Shown here piece after piece: positions 12,253 to 22,558 of a DNA stretch of 64,000 bases. Made by a program: the position numbers and the translations under genes. The first letter of the stretch is position 1. Each line of letters starts with the position of its first letter. The DNA is from Pleurostoma richardsiae. Taxonomy: Eukaryota; Ascomycota; Sordariomycetes; Calosphaeriales; Pleurostomataceae. The stretch lies in NCBI GenBank assembly GCA_030052745.1, contig JANBVO010000042.1, positions 62,001 through 126,000 on the forward strand, given 5' to 3'. Below the pieces are notes generated by a model that saw only the letters and a program-made list of their open reading frames with translations, did not search any database and was not told the DNA's origin.

Positions 12253-13625
12253 ATGACCTTCAGAGACCTCGAGAAGAGCGCAGCTCATGACCAGAAGGCT
12301 CGGCCGCACGGCCAGCCCTCGGTCTTGGTGACAGAGGTACCTGCATCACCCCTTGAGCGTTCTGACCCTCCCCCTCCCGATGGCGGCACGACTGCCTGGC
12401 TGCAAGTCGTCTCCGCCACCCTGATCAATGCCGTGGCCTGGGGCTACCCATCAGCCTACGGCGTCTTCCAGCTCTACTACACGGACACGCTCCAGCTGCC
12501 GTCAGCGCAGATCTCCTGGATTGGATCCGTGCAGACATTTCTGACGTATATGATGTGTACCGTGGCGGGACGTCTCGCCGACGCCGGATACATCAGGGGG
12601 ACGACCATCGCGGGCATCTTCCTCGCCATGTTCGGGTCCTTCATGACCAGCTTCTGCACCGAGTACTGGCAGATCTTCCTCGCTCAGGGGCTGTGCACCG
12701 GTGTTGGGCTGGGCCTGACGTACATGCCGAGCCTCGCCGTGCTGAGCTCGTACTTTGGCAAGAAACGCTCACTTGCGATGGCCATCTCTGCCGTCGGGAC
12801 GAGCGTCGGCGGTGCTGTGTTTCCGGCCGTGGTCCAGTATCTGGTCCCGCAGGTGGGCTTTCCGTGGGCCGTCAGGTGCTGCACCCTAGTGGCCCTGGTT
12901 ATAGACGTGGTCGCCCTTCTACTCCTGAAGCCGCGGCTCGCCCCGCGGAAGACGGGCCCTCTGGTCGAATGGGGGGCTTTCAAGGAGCCACCGTACGTGC
13001 TGTACGCGACTGGATCATTCCTGATATTCTGGGCGCTGTACTTTGGGTTCTTTTATGTGAGTGGCGATCCAGCTTCCCCTCCTGTGTCTCCGCCTCCTCT
13101 AACATCGAGTAGATGAACGTCTTCGCCACCGACGTGGTCGGCTTCACGCAGACCTCGTCCGCGCAGCTCCTCATCATCACGTCCCTCGTTAGCATTCCCA
13201 CCCGCCCCCTCTCTGGGTGGATCGCAGACCGCCGCCTCGGCCCCCTCACCACCTTCATGGTCTCCTCCCTAGCTCTCGGCGCCGTCGGTATCTGCTGGAC
13301 CGCCGTGCAAGACGCCGCCGGCATGTACGCCTTCGCGGTGGCGTTCGGGCTGGCCAACGGCGGGGCGCAGGGGGTGTTCGGCGGGTCGCTGGCCAGCTTG
13401 ACGGCGGACCCGGCGAAGATGGGCGCGCGCTACGGCGCGGTGTGCACCCTGGTCGGGTTCGCGACGCTAGCGGGGCCGCCGACCGCCGGCGCCATCATCG
13501 ATCGGTGCGGAGGGAGGTATCTCTGGGCGCAGGTGTGGGCGGGGGCGGTGACGGTCTGTGGGGCGTTGACGGTGGGAGCGGCGAGGTGGTGGTTGACTGG
13601 AGGGAAGGTGTGGGCTAAGGTTTAG
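12253..13625 (+). CDS. MFS transporter, monocarboxylate-permease-like
   Basis: Membrane carrier of 438 aa from two exons, 12253-13056 and 13113-13625. The 56-nt intron (GTGAGT...TAG) falls at phase 0 after the seventh-helix segment LYFGFFY. The N-terminal 40 residues are polar and cytosolic. The first helix opens with GGTTAWLQVVSATLIN, the usual entry of the fungal MCT/SLC16-like MFS families. A loop 2-3 signature follows (GRLADAGYIRG) and a helix-4 motif GVGLGLTYMPS. The second half has the matching loop 8-9 element PLSGWIADRRLGP and GLANGGAQGVFGGSLASL. Total length and two six-helix halves match complete family members (about 430-480 aa). The substrate cannot be read from sequence; relatives range from monocarboxylate to riboflavin carriers. 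It converges on kynurenine formamidase, but a shared pathway is not implied. Confidence 0.9.
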
Positions 13626-14060
13626 GAGAGATGGGGGTTGGTTGGGTTGGCTGTGACTGAGGGAATGTGGAGGGAGCCAGTCTGGAAAAGGGGTAATGGC
13701 AGTATGATTGAGAGGCTGGGAGGCTGGGAGGCTGGGAGGCTGGGACAGGCGTTCACGAGATGTTCCCATGACTGAATGTGTGCTTTACGATTGGGAAACA
13801 AAAGACTGACTAGGTACGGTAGGCATCTGGGGACACAGTCTTTCATTCGAGATAATAACATGGAAATAGCTGGGTAGGTAGGTATCTAGATATGGTCGTG
13901 CAGGAGCCTCCGGCTGAGAATTCATGGAGGGAGTTGGTCCAAAGGATGGCAGTTATATACGAGTAGACAGAACTTCCATATCTAATGAGCAATCCCTTTT
14001 CTAGCCTTCTCCACTCAGAGTGCCTTGAAGTCTGCCAGGTGCATCACCTTCCTTCCTGCC
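13626..14060. other. Convergent 3' intergenic region between MFS gene and BNA7
   Basis: 435 bp between two stop codons, likely holding both 3'UTRs. It contains a perfect (GAGGCTGG)4 array at 13712-13743 and a TAGGTAGGTA run near 13873-13883. No gene is seen. Confidence 0.7.
13712..13743. repeat. (GAGGCTGG)4 tandem array
   Basis: Four perfect copies of an 8-bp unit in the convergent 3' region, 87 bp past the MFS stop codon. It is probably within the 3'UTR or terminator zone of one or both genes. Confidence 0.9.
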
Positions 14061-15067
14061 TCACCTCCCAAGCTTGTCCAGCTCCTCGATCGTCTGCTTC
14101 AACACCCTCGCGACCTCGCTCCCCTTCTCGACGATCTCGTCGTGCAAGCCTTTCAGGTCCCGCAGCGCCACCACGCTCAGCCCCTTCTCCTCCTCCTCCC
14201 GCAGCCTCCGCTCCATCGAGTCGATCTCCCCGGCGTCGATCAGCTCGTCCCCCGGCGACCACGCCAGCACGACCAGGCCCCCGCCCAGCGCCTCCCCGAA
14301 CCGGCCGCCGAACCGCGCCGGGCTCGCCTCCGCCCACGCCGCCTCGTCGTCCCCGAACGCCCGCGCGAACAGCGGCCGGTACTCGCCGCCCATCCGCGCG
14401 TCGAGCGCCGGCATGTCGTAGATGCCCTCGAGGCCCACCACCGCCGCGGGGGGCACGACCTCCGCTGCCGGGGAGCCGTCGTCACCACCCGCGGCGAATG
14501 CAGCCCCCATCGGCACCTGCAGCGCGAGCGTGGCGCCCGCCGAGTGGCCCGCCAGGAGGTACCTGCTCCCGAAGCCGAAGCGGCGCTGCAGCAGGGCGAT
14601 GCCGGCGCGCACGTCGCGGATGTGGTCTGGGTGGGCGGCGGCGCGGAGGTCGCGCGGCGGGGTCGCTGCGGGGTCTTGTGGGTAGGAGGGGTGGGGGGAG
14701 AGGCGGTAGTTGAGGGAGGCGAAGCCGGCGATGCGGCGGGAGGAAGATGGAGAGGGAGAGGAGGAGAGGAGGGAGGTGATGGTGGGGATGAAGGAAGCGG
14801 CGTCCGTGCGGGGGTCGCGCCAGGCGCCGCCGTGGATGTAACTGTCCGGGCAGGGTCAGTGATTCAGTGATGGTGCTGGAAGGGAAGACTGGGGAGGATG
14901 GAGGCTGGGGAGGGAGGGAGGAGGAAGGATGGATGAGCTTACATGATCCAGTACTGGGGCTTGCCGGGCTCTTCCCGCGGCGGGTCGGGGAACTCCCACA
15001 CGAGCAGGTTCTGGAGGGTGTTGCCTGATGCGTACTGCAGCTGCGTCTGCCTCAGTCCCTCGGCCAT
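14061..15067 (-). CDS. BNA7: Kynurenine formamidase (arylformamidase, EC 3.5.1.9)
   Basis: Hydrolyses N-formyl-L-kynurenine to kynurenine and formate in the cytosolic tryptophan-to-NAD (kynurenine) pathway. The 301-aa protein comes from exons 15067-14943 and 14841-14061, with a 101-nt intron (GTAAGC...CAG) that splits an Ile codon. It is an alpha/beta hydrolase. The oxyanion motif HGGAWRD starts at residue 45 and the nucleophile elbow GHSAGA carries Ser142. The likely acid is Asp240 in SPGDELID and the base His275 in LKGLHDEI. Length matches fungal Bna7 (about 260-310 aa). The start at 15067 gives the usual N-terminus; an upstream in-frame ATG at 15184 would add 39 unlikely residues. The second exon is very GC-rich at third positions, which opens long spurious frames on the plus strand. 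It is convergent with the MFS gene and its promoter faces the Cys-rich gene. Confidence 0.9.
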
Positions 15068-16826
15068 CGTGGTGGTAGTACGCAGTGACGATGTCGCTGT
15101 GTTTACTCTGCTCGCTCCTACTTGATGTAGTGTGTCGGTTTGGGGAAGCAGTGATGGTGACTTTCTATGCACAAGAAGAGACAAAACAAAGGAAGAAATG
15201 AGGGGATTATGTCGCCATCCCCTATCCTGTCAGCTTATCCAGAAATTCAGGCTGTAAGAAAAGTCGACGAGGTCCGGAGATACTTCGTTGAGAAGTGCTT
15301 ACTTACCTACCTAGGTGGGTAGGAAGTCTGACGTGCGACGAGCTAAAGCGCGGGGATTGCTGAGAAACCAGACAGCTAAGCCAGCAGACTCATCCGTTTG
15401 GAGGGGAAGTCCTATTTCTAGATTCCTCGTGGTCTATGCGAAGAGGAAACTCAATTGCGCCGGGCCGCTTCTGTGTTCGAAGGAAGACGGCCTTGCTTCC
15501 GTGCGCCGTGCAACTTCGGAGGTGACCCGCACGCAGGGCCGCATCCGAGATCCGCTGCTCCGCTCATAAGTCCTGTTCCGACGGAGTACCTGGAGTATGC
15601 CCTGGTGTCCGCATGTTTCCTAAGCCGTCGCTTCTACATTGCCTACGCATCAAGCTATACAGACATCCGATTATACATGTAGTCAAGGCGCGAAGGAGAT
15701 TTATGCGAACTAAGACCGACTTCTTGAATATCAGTGCTGCCGCAGTGAGAAGGGGGAGGGGTAGCAAAACCTCGAGATCAACGACGAAAACCCTGCATGT
15801 TGACGATCTTGGAGGTGCACGAGGTTGTTTGTTCTCCGTTCTGAGGTTCTATTTACGTATACTGTGATCTATTGGAAGCCATTCCACGAAGTTGAGGTAC
15901 CTCCTCTCGAACTCCCGCGGTAGCAGCCTGCTGTGACAGAACCGGCTTCGCATTGCCTACGTCGGTGACTGCACGGCAGGGCCGGGGCTGAAACGCGGGT
16001 GGAAGACTCTTTCCTCGAAATAATAGGGGATACACGATGTCTCACGATGGGACTGGGACACTGTGCTGGACTCGAGGGGTTGCGATGGCTCGTCAAGTAC
16101 CTACACGCTCCTTAGGATAGAAACGAGAGTGAAGGGTCAACGACCGCGGTGCCGTTTCCATTCCTGGGCGCTGGCTCTACCCGTCAGGCAAAGTGCAGGA
16201 AGGGTGGTTTGCATTGTGTATTCTAGAAGGGGCGAGTACAGGGTCGTCAAAGACAGAGAACTCAGCTCGATAGACGAAGCCGATGCCAAGTGACATTCAT
16301 CCTTCCTTGAACAAGTTGGACACAAACCGCCGTGCAGATCGTCGGCGCGGCAGGTCCACGGTTTCCATCTGTCGACGCTGCTCTGCCGGTAAGACAGAGT
16401 CGGAAAAGGACCCCAGGGCCAAAAGCGAGACCAGAGGCAGCGATGGACGACGGTGGACAACGGAAAGAAAGGGACTGTGGTTTGGGAAAGAAGTTCCGGC
16501 GCTCGTCTGAAGCTTCCTCGAGTGCCTGCTCGGAAAGCGCGAATCTCCTTTTTCTGAACGCAGCGTAAAGTCTCGCCCTGCCTCCCGCTGCTCTTCGTTT
16601 CCCACATCACCCAACCTTCACTACCACCATCTCAACACCAAACTCTCTTTGACAACCAGTATCCCATTCCATCGTTAGGAGGATCCAGTATCCCGTTCCC
16701 ATCGTTAGAAAAAAGCAAGTGTCCCATTTATCCCATTCCGATCGTTCAAAAGACCCAACATTCGGTCGCCCAGTCAGCAAAAGCGTCCCAGTCGTCACCG
16801 GTAGCATCACTCGCCTCTCCTCCACC
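15068..16826. other. 1.76 kb divergent intergenic region
   Basis: Promoter DNA of BNA7 (-) and of the Cys-rich protein gene (+). It includes an imperfect palindrome around 15306-15325 (ACCTACCTAGGTGGGTAGG). A threefold direct repeat close to the downstream start is listed separately. Short frames on both strands show no domain. Confidence 0.6.
16656..16752 (+). repeat. Three imperfect direct repeats upstream of the Cys-rich gene
   Basis: Three imperfect copies of a roughly 23-25 bp unit, core ATCCCATTCC-ATCGTTA, lie at 16656-16680, 16685-16710 and about 16729-16752. They are 75-170 bp before the ATG at 16827. They could be a duplicated regulatory element or a leader minisatellite. Confidence 0.75.
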
Positions 16827-19355
16827 ATGTGCCACATCTCCATCATCACGTACAGCTGCGGCTGCAACCACCTGTTGCGCGCCAAATGTCTCTGCGACAA
16901 CGCCGACATGTGCGATGACTCTAATACCGAGAGAGTTACCACCTATTGGCGGGCTAGCCGCTGCGGCGCGTGTACCTGGCTGGTGTGGGCGAACAGGTCC
17001 CACGACCAGAAGAACAGGTTCAATGCTGCATTTCAGGCTATCAACAGCCGCGAGGACATCAGCTACGAAATCAAGGCTCAGTTGATCGACACCGAGAGGC
17101 GCCGTCACCACTCTGAGTATCAACGCGCAACCGTGAACTTCCGTACCATCATGACGGAGATTCACGAGTCTGACCACTGGTCCAGGCAGCATATGGAGGC
17201 ATGTTGGCTTGCCCGTCACGGCGGCGGGGACCCTGGCCAACACCTTCTCCGCATAACCGACTTGGAGTCAAGGCCTGCGATGCGAGGCGTCCAGGTCCGC
17301 AGTTGCTGGGTCAGGTTACCCCCGGTACCAAGTACTGCTCGACCCGCCCTGGGAGTTCAGCGTCAGGAACCGTCCGATTCTGACCGATCCAGCACTGGCT
17401 CATCTAACACTGGCCCGCCCGACGCCGGCTCATCCAGGGCTGGTCCGTCCAACAGCGGCCCATCCGGGGCTCGCCTAGTCAATACTGCCCGACTCACTAC
17501 CAACAAGACCCATGAATTGCTGCTGCTTTCCCTGAGACATTGGTCCATCGAGAGAAACCGTCTCAGCGATGCTGCGGGATCATGCAACGCTGCCGAGGAA
17601 CGCCGGCAATCAGACAGCGAGGGAACGAGCCTCCAAGATAACCCAAACGATGATATACCTACTCGGAATGTCGCCAAGCCCGAGGGTATCTCGCTTCAAG
17701 GGGGTGGAGAACCTGAAGATGAGATCTGCGACGACTCCGAAGATGAAGAAGCAAAGGCACGTAGACGCAAGACGAAGGGGAAGGCGGTAGATACAGGCGT
17801 GGTAATTGTTCATGGAAGTTCTCGCGACTTAAGAAGTCACCAAGCCGGAGACCCTGCAGGTATGCCGATGTACACTGACGCGCTTGCCGTGCTGCCCCAA
17901 CCGTTTAGCATTCTTTTCCCCTTCCCCCTTCTTTAAGTTGTGATGCCGTCCTAACAGGAATGTCTCCCAACAGGAACGTCATGCCGGAATGACGAAGGCG
18001 CAGCACCACGGGTGTCACAAGGCCCTCCGGGCGCGCCTCAGACAGTATCAGAATCGGACGTGACTCAAGTGAGCGATGAGCCTCAATTGCGCGCACAGAT
18101 TGGTAACTCGGCCGAAGTCAATATCCCGAAGATCACGCCGCAGTCAGGCGACGCTCCTACGACAAGTGGCGGGCGGAGAGATGTGCAGAAAGTCGCTCTG
18201 GGTGATACGGAATCTCTTGGAGAGACAACAGTTCGTCCCAACGACAGCCTGACTTCTTCCTCCGCGGCCGTCACCACCGCAACGACAAGAGACCCCGCTT
18301 CATTCTCCTTTCCCTCCTTGCAACAGGGTGAGACTTCCACTTCAAGACTTGAGGAGACTGATCAGGTATCGAGGGAGAGGTCGGGGAGCCAAGGATCAAG
18401 TGTGGGGAGAGGGCGACACAGACGAGCAAGTGCAGTATCTCTGTCGGAAGAAGACCTGGCGCGCGTGCGACAAAGCATTCCAGGAACGCCGGAAAGTCAC
18501 ACCTCAGGGGTGCGACGAGGCACTGGGCAGAGTGGGGAAACATCCTTGCCGTCGGTTTCGTTCGCGCCGTTACCAGAGGAGAGCGAAGCAAGCGAGGGCG
18601 AGCCAGCAGCAACTCAGGGTACGACGGTAGCTAACCCAGGAATGACGTTGGCAGCTGTGGATCCTTTGTCCCCACCAGCAACGCCAACCCCGGCGTCAAC
18701 ATCGGCCAGCACCAGCCAGCAGCAGTCGATGGTCGCCAGACACGAAGAACCGACAGACTCACAAGGTGACGGAGGCGGGGAGCTTGAGTTGACACTGGGA
18801 TCGCGAAGCGACCTGCAGCTGAACCCTGGAGATCCTCGCTATGAGGACTCATGCGAATCAAAGAAGGCTGAAGACCCCGGCAGTGACGATGGCACTGGGA
18901 GTGAAGCTCCTGGCAAGGGAGCCCAGGAAGAAGAGTTACCCCCGGCGCATACAATCCCCGAGCCGCAGACAGCCTCCCAGGCAGAGGCCATGCTCCCGCT
19001 GCAGATAGCCCTTGAGGCGCATAGTGTCTCTCACGCGCAGACAGGCTCTCAGGCGCAAGGCGTCCACGACGAGCAGGGTGTCCACGACGAGCAGGGTGTC
19101 CACGACGAACAGGGTGTCCACGACGAGCAGGGTGTCCACGACGAGCAAGGTGTCCCCGGGGAAGAGCAACAGCCCGCGGGACAACAAAACCTCGCCGAGA
19201 CGGAACTCCCAGGTCATCAAATCGGTACCAATGACGGCGTTGACGATGAAGGTAACGCCCCTGGCCTGGGGAACGACACTCCAAAGGGAAGCAAGACTCG
19301 CAGACGCCTTAAGCGCATTGCCCAGTCCATTCGTCGGGTCTTGCATCGATGTTGA
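16827..19355 (+). CDS. Cys-rich N-terminus plus long disordered protein with VHDEQG repeats, function unknown
   Basis: 804 aa from exons 16827-17859 and 17974-19355; the 114-nt intron is GTATGC...CAACAG, phase 1. A second possible acceptor (CTAACAG) lies 16 bases upstream of the chosen one. The start has a CACCATG context and gives MCHISIITYSCGCNH, the short Cys/His pattern seen at the N-terminus of many uncharacterised filamentous-fungal proteins. CLCDNADMCDD and RCGACTW follow, so residues 1-55 could bind a metal; that is inference. Residues about 65-150 are charged and probably helical. The rest is disordered: a degenerate Ser/Gly/Pro repeat (units like TGSSNTGP) around residues 190-215, acidic patches and many SP/TP sites. 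Five copies of VHDEQG occupy residues 707-736, and the tail is strongly basic (SKTRRRLKRIAQSIRRVL). No enzyme domain is seen. It converges on DUG3. Confidence 0.75.
19059..19148 (+). repeat. Coding 18-bp minisatellite, five units
   Basis: Five tandem, nearly identical 18-bp units encode GVHDEQ in register inside the Cys-rich/disordered gene. The 18-bp period keeps the frame, so copy number could vary without breaking the protein. The near-identity of the DNA, not only of the protein, points to recent expansion. Confidence 0.92.
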
Positions 19356-19790
19356 TCTTTGAATGGGGCGGTGTAGATAGCGTAGACCCCAGCGTGTCTC
19401 ATCCTAAGGGGTTGCCAGCGCCTGAAGACTCAAGGTAGTTTCCACTGCTCACGAGACTGCTTACAGTACTCGGAACATCAAAGCGATACAGCTGCAGCGA
19501 GTATCGACGTAAAGTTAATAAGACAGTTCAAGAAGAATATTCCTGCTAGCCTCAAGTCTCTTTCGAGAGTGCCAGTGACGGATGACCGAACAAGTTGTGA
19601 AACAGACCAGGTGCAAACTAGCCCGTATGAAGACGCTGTATCAGTGGTGGAACAATCCTGCTGTTCCCGAGGGATCATTATCTTCGTTCCTCCTTATGCT
19701 TGCGATGTCTTGACACGAACGATAATGATACATCTCAGACTGCCGATTGCCAAGCGCTCTTTGGCACAAGCTCGCGTGCGGCACGCACGA
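19356..19790. other. Convergent 3' region between the Cys-rich gene and DUG3
   Basis: 435 bp between two stop codons, presumably carrying both 3'UTRs and terminators. It is locally more AT-rich than the flanking genes. No gene or repeat is seen. Confidence 0.6.
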
Positions 19791-21468
19791 TTACTGCGTT
19801 AGAGTAAGCTCGGGGAAGAACTGGGCAATCTTATTGGGATTGCCGTATTCAGTCCTGGGCGGTTCATCAGGAGTGTTCGGCGTCATGAGCTCGTGGTCCG
19901 GGTGGCCAGCTCCTCCTATGTTTTGGGTTTGTTCCAAGTCGTGCAACGACATTCTCTTCTTCTTGATGTTGCCTTGCGCAGGGGTATTTGTCGCTGAACC
20001 CTGTCGGATCAAGGACGGCACCGTGACGGTGCGAATGTCCGGCGCAGCTTCTACTACTGACAGCGGTGTCCGGCTCCTAGGTAAGAGGCTGGAGAGCTCG
20101 GGCGTCCGCGCCCGCATCATACTGAAGGGGATGGTCGGGCCGAGCGCCTTCTTCTGTGCAAGCTCTGCTTCGGGACCCGATAGGGCCATTGGCGCTGGTG
20201 TGCCTAGAGGAGATGGCACGACGGACTTCTCGTTTGCTTGAAGGCCCTTGGTGTGCACGAAGGCAGCCGAGCGTGTATGGTATGGGCTCGGGTTATAGTA
20301 CTGGTCGATGATGGGATGGACCATGACAGTCTGTCCGTGGATGGTGAGTATAGAGTTGGTCGGGACATTCACCCAGTTTTCTGCGGCCCTGTTAGCATTG
20401 ACGAGTCGACAGGAAAGGCACGAGGGAAGGGTAACCGACCCCTTTCAAATGTAAGCGGCTCGCTGGCAACAAGAACGACGTCGGCACCTTTGTCGCGACG
20501 TTCCATCTGGTAGTTGCGACTGTCAGTTGCAGAGGGTCTCGTCTCCCACTGGCTCCCAGAGGAGTAGTATAAGCTGGCGGCCTCGTCGGTCGAGCTGCCC
20601 ACGTATCTCGTGCAAATCACGCTGTGCCCGTCAGTAACGGCGAAGTTCAGCAGACTCCTCGTGTCAACATTCTCGTTGTGGATGACGCTCTCGGGAATTT
20701 GGTCGATCAGCTCGTTGATCAGGGCAATGGTCTTGAGCATGGCCCTGCGAAGGACGGTCGGCCCAAAGCCCTTTTCCGGTTGGGAGCTGGGATCATAGCC
20801 CATCCGCTCCAAGGTGTCGAGAAACAGAGCGAAAGCCCACTCGCTGTCAGTCCCGCCGACAACACCCAAGTACCACTTGTCTGCAAGACGCTCGCCAAGG
20901 CGGCGCTTGATGTGCTTCCAACCTCCTAGGCCGCCATTGTGCATCCACATCAGACTGCCATGGCAGAAAGGATGGCAGTTGTCCTCACTGAGCGAGCCCT
21001 CGGTGGTGGCCCGCACATGGGCGAATATGAGGCGAGAAGCGGTCTTGGAGGCGATGCGCTGCAGGTTCGTGCAGTTCCAGGCTGGGATGGTAGATGTGAA
21101 CAGGCAGGGAGCGGCACCCAGCTTGGGGTCGGTGTAGAAGCCGATGCCGAAGCCGTCCGCGTTGTTCTGGCCTCGTCGTGTGTCCTACGCAGTAGACGGG
21201 AGACCGTGAGTCACAGTGATACAGAGATGGGGAAGAACGAGATGAACGGGGAGATCCCGACTTACCAATCGAAGACGAGAATCAAAAGACTGTTTGAGGA
21301 TGGAATGCGTCGGGTCGAGAATCAGCTTGGAGAGCAGGATCTCGTCACTGCCTTTGTAGACCTGTGTTTTATGAGATGGTTAGAAGACGATGTGCTCTAC
21401 GCGAAAGCAAGCTTGCAGAAAAGCGAAGGAGGTGATCCTGCGGAATGACTTACGAGGAAGCGGCACAT
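19791..21468 (-). CDS. DUG3: DUG3-type class II glutamine amidotransferase, glutathione degradation
   Basis: Ntn-hydrolase subunit of the Dug2-Dug3 complex that cleaves the gamma-glutamyl bond of glutathione in the cytosol; Dug1 then splits Cys-Gly. The 481-aa protein has four exons: 21468-21454 (15 nt, MCRFL), 21361-21266, 21184-20440 and 20380-19791. Removal of Met1 would expose Cys2, the class II nucleophile. Later signatures are RRGQNNADGFGIGFY, RLIFAHVRA, SEDNCHPFCHGSLMWMHNGG and GGTDSEWAFALFLD. Near the end of the catalytic part, ASEPLTFER joins ENWVNVPTNS across a 59-nt intron whose donor GTCGGT is non-canonical after GT. The last roughly 130 residues, rich in Ser/Thr-Pro, are a disordered extension beyond the yeast length (357 aa). 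It is divergent from MGM1 across about 1.1 kb. Confidence 0.92.
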
Positions 21469-22558
21469 CTTGCGTGTGTCACGGACTGGCTTGGCTGGTC
21501 TTGATCTCAAAGTGTGGTTTGCTCGGCACAATTGACTAATGAGAAAGAAGAACAAGGGAAGAGAGGCGAGAGGCAGCAAATGGATCGTGAGAAACAGACA
21601 CAAGAGTCGTTTGCTTCTCTTCCACGACGCAACAACAAGTGCACGATGGACAGACAATCTGGATGAAAAAGGGAGAGATCAGAAGCACGCGGGTAACGTG
21701 CAGGATGCAGGTCCCCCGGCTAAGTGCAGCCAGTTGTACCCAAAGCGACGCGTGAGCGATAGTGCCGCCACAAGGCTGACGGAATCTGACAAGAAAATGG
21801 GACAATCGGCTTTCGGCAGGGGAGGCGGCCCCACTGTGGACTTAGTTACTCTCGCCGGTACGTACCCTGAATCTGTCGCGCTGGGGGAGGCCATCAGCCA
21901 TCAAGAGAATGATCCATTGATTGAGCCTCTCAAATCATTCGAGTCGTTCTACTCCAATCCAATTGAGATATTCCGAGATTACGAGGTACCTCGTACAGCC
22001 GTGTTAGATACAAATATCTATCGATACTGTATGTTTTCTCTTTCCCCAAATCCCTGTGATCTTCGCCATGTCAAACAAAGCCTCTTGGAGTTCCAGGTTT
22101 GCTGTAGGACGTCTCCACCTCATGCAGTGGCCCGGTCGAGCCGTGCAATGCCGGTGCTTGTTAAGAGTCATCTGCAACTGGCTGTCCGACCCCGGGGTAC
22201 GTACCATTTCGATGAGTGCCAGGCGCAAGCCACATTAGGTAACAAACGCAGGTACTCGTAGAGCAGAAAGTGCCCCGCTGTGTTTTGTCAAGCCACAATG
22301 CGGAGGTGAAGACGACGAAGGAGTCAAGCCACACCCGCGTTTCCCCAACGCCGTCATTTCCCGTGGGATCCCGTCAAACAATTTGATAATCTGCCACGCC
22401 ACTCGTCATGCTGCAGGCCCGCCTACCGATGCCAGACTCGCCGCCTGCCTCGGCCGACATCAAACGAAGAAACTTCCCATATCTGTCCTCCTCGAAACCA
22501 GCCCTTGCATGCATCTTCTCCTGACGAGTGAGGTCCTGCGTCGCACTCAACCGCCACC
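21469..22558. other. 1.1 kb divergent promoter region, DUG3 and MGM1
   Basis: Shared upstream DNA of two divergent housekeeping genes. An open stretch of 240 codons on the plus strand (21539-22261) has no recognisable domain and lacks coding character, so I treat it as chance. The last 150 bases are C/T-rich leader of MGM1. Confidence 0.6.

Noticed and set aside
13985-14870. Plus-strand frames of 242 and 281 codons opposite BNA7
   Set aside because: Arg/Pro-rich shadow frames produced by the GC-rich BNA7 exon on the other strand, which has all catalytic motifs.
12253-15067. MFS transporter plus BNA7 as a metabolic cluster
   Set aside because: Only two genes, convergent rather than co-transcribed, with no synthase or regulator next to them; adjacency alone is not evidence.
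21539-22261. 240-codon plus-strand frame in the DUG3/MGM1 promoter region
   Set aside because: No domain, lies in divergent promoter DNA, and ends before a C/T-rich MGM1 leader.
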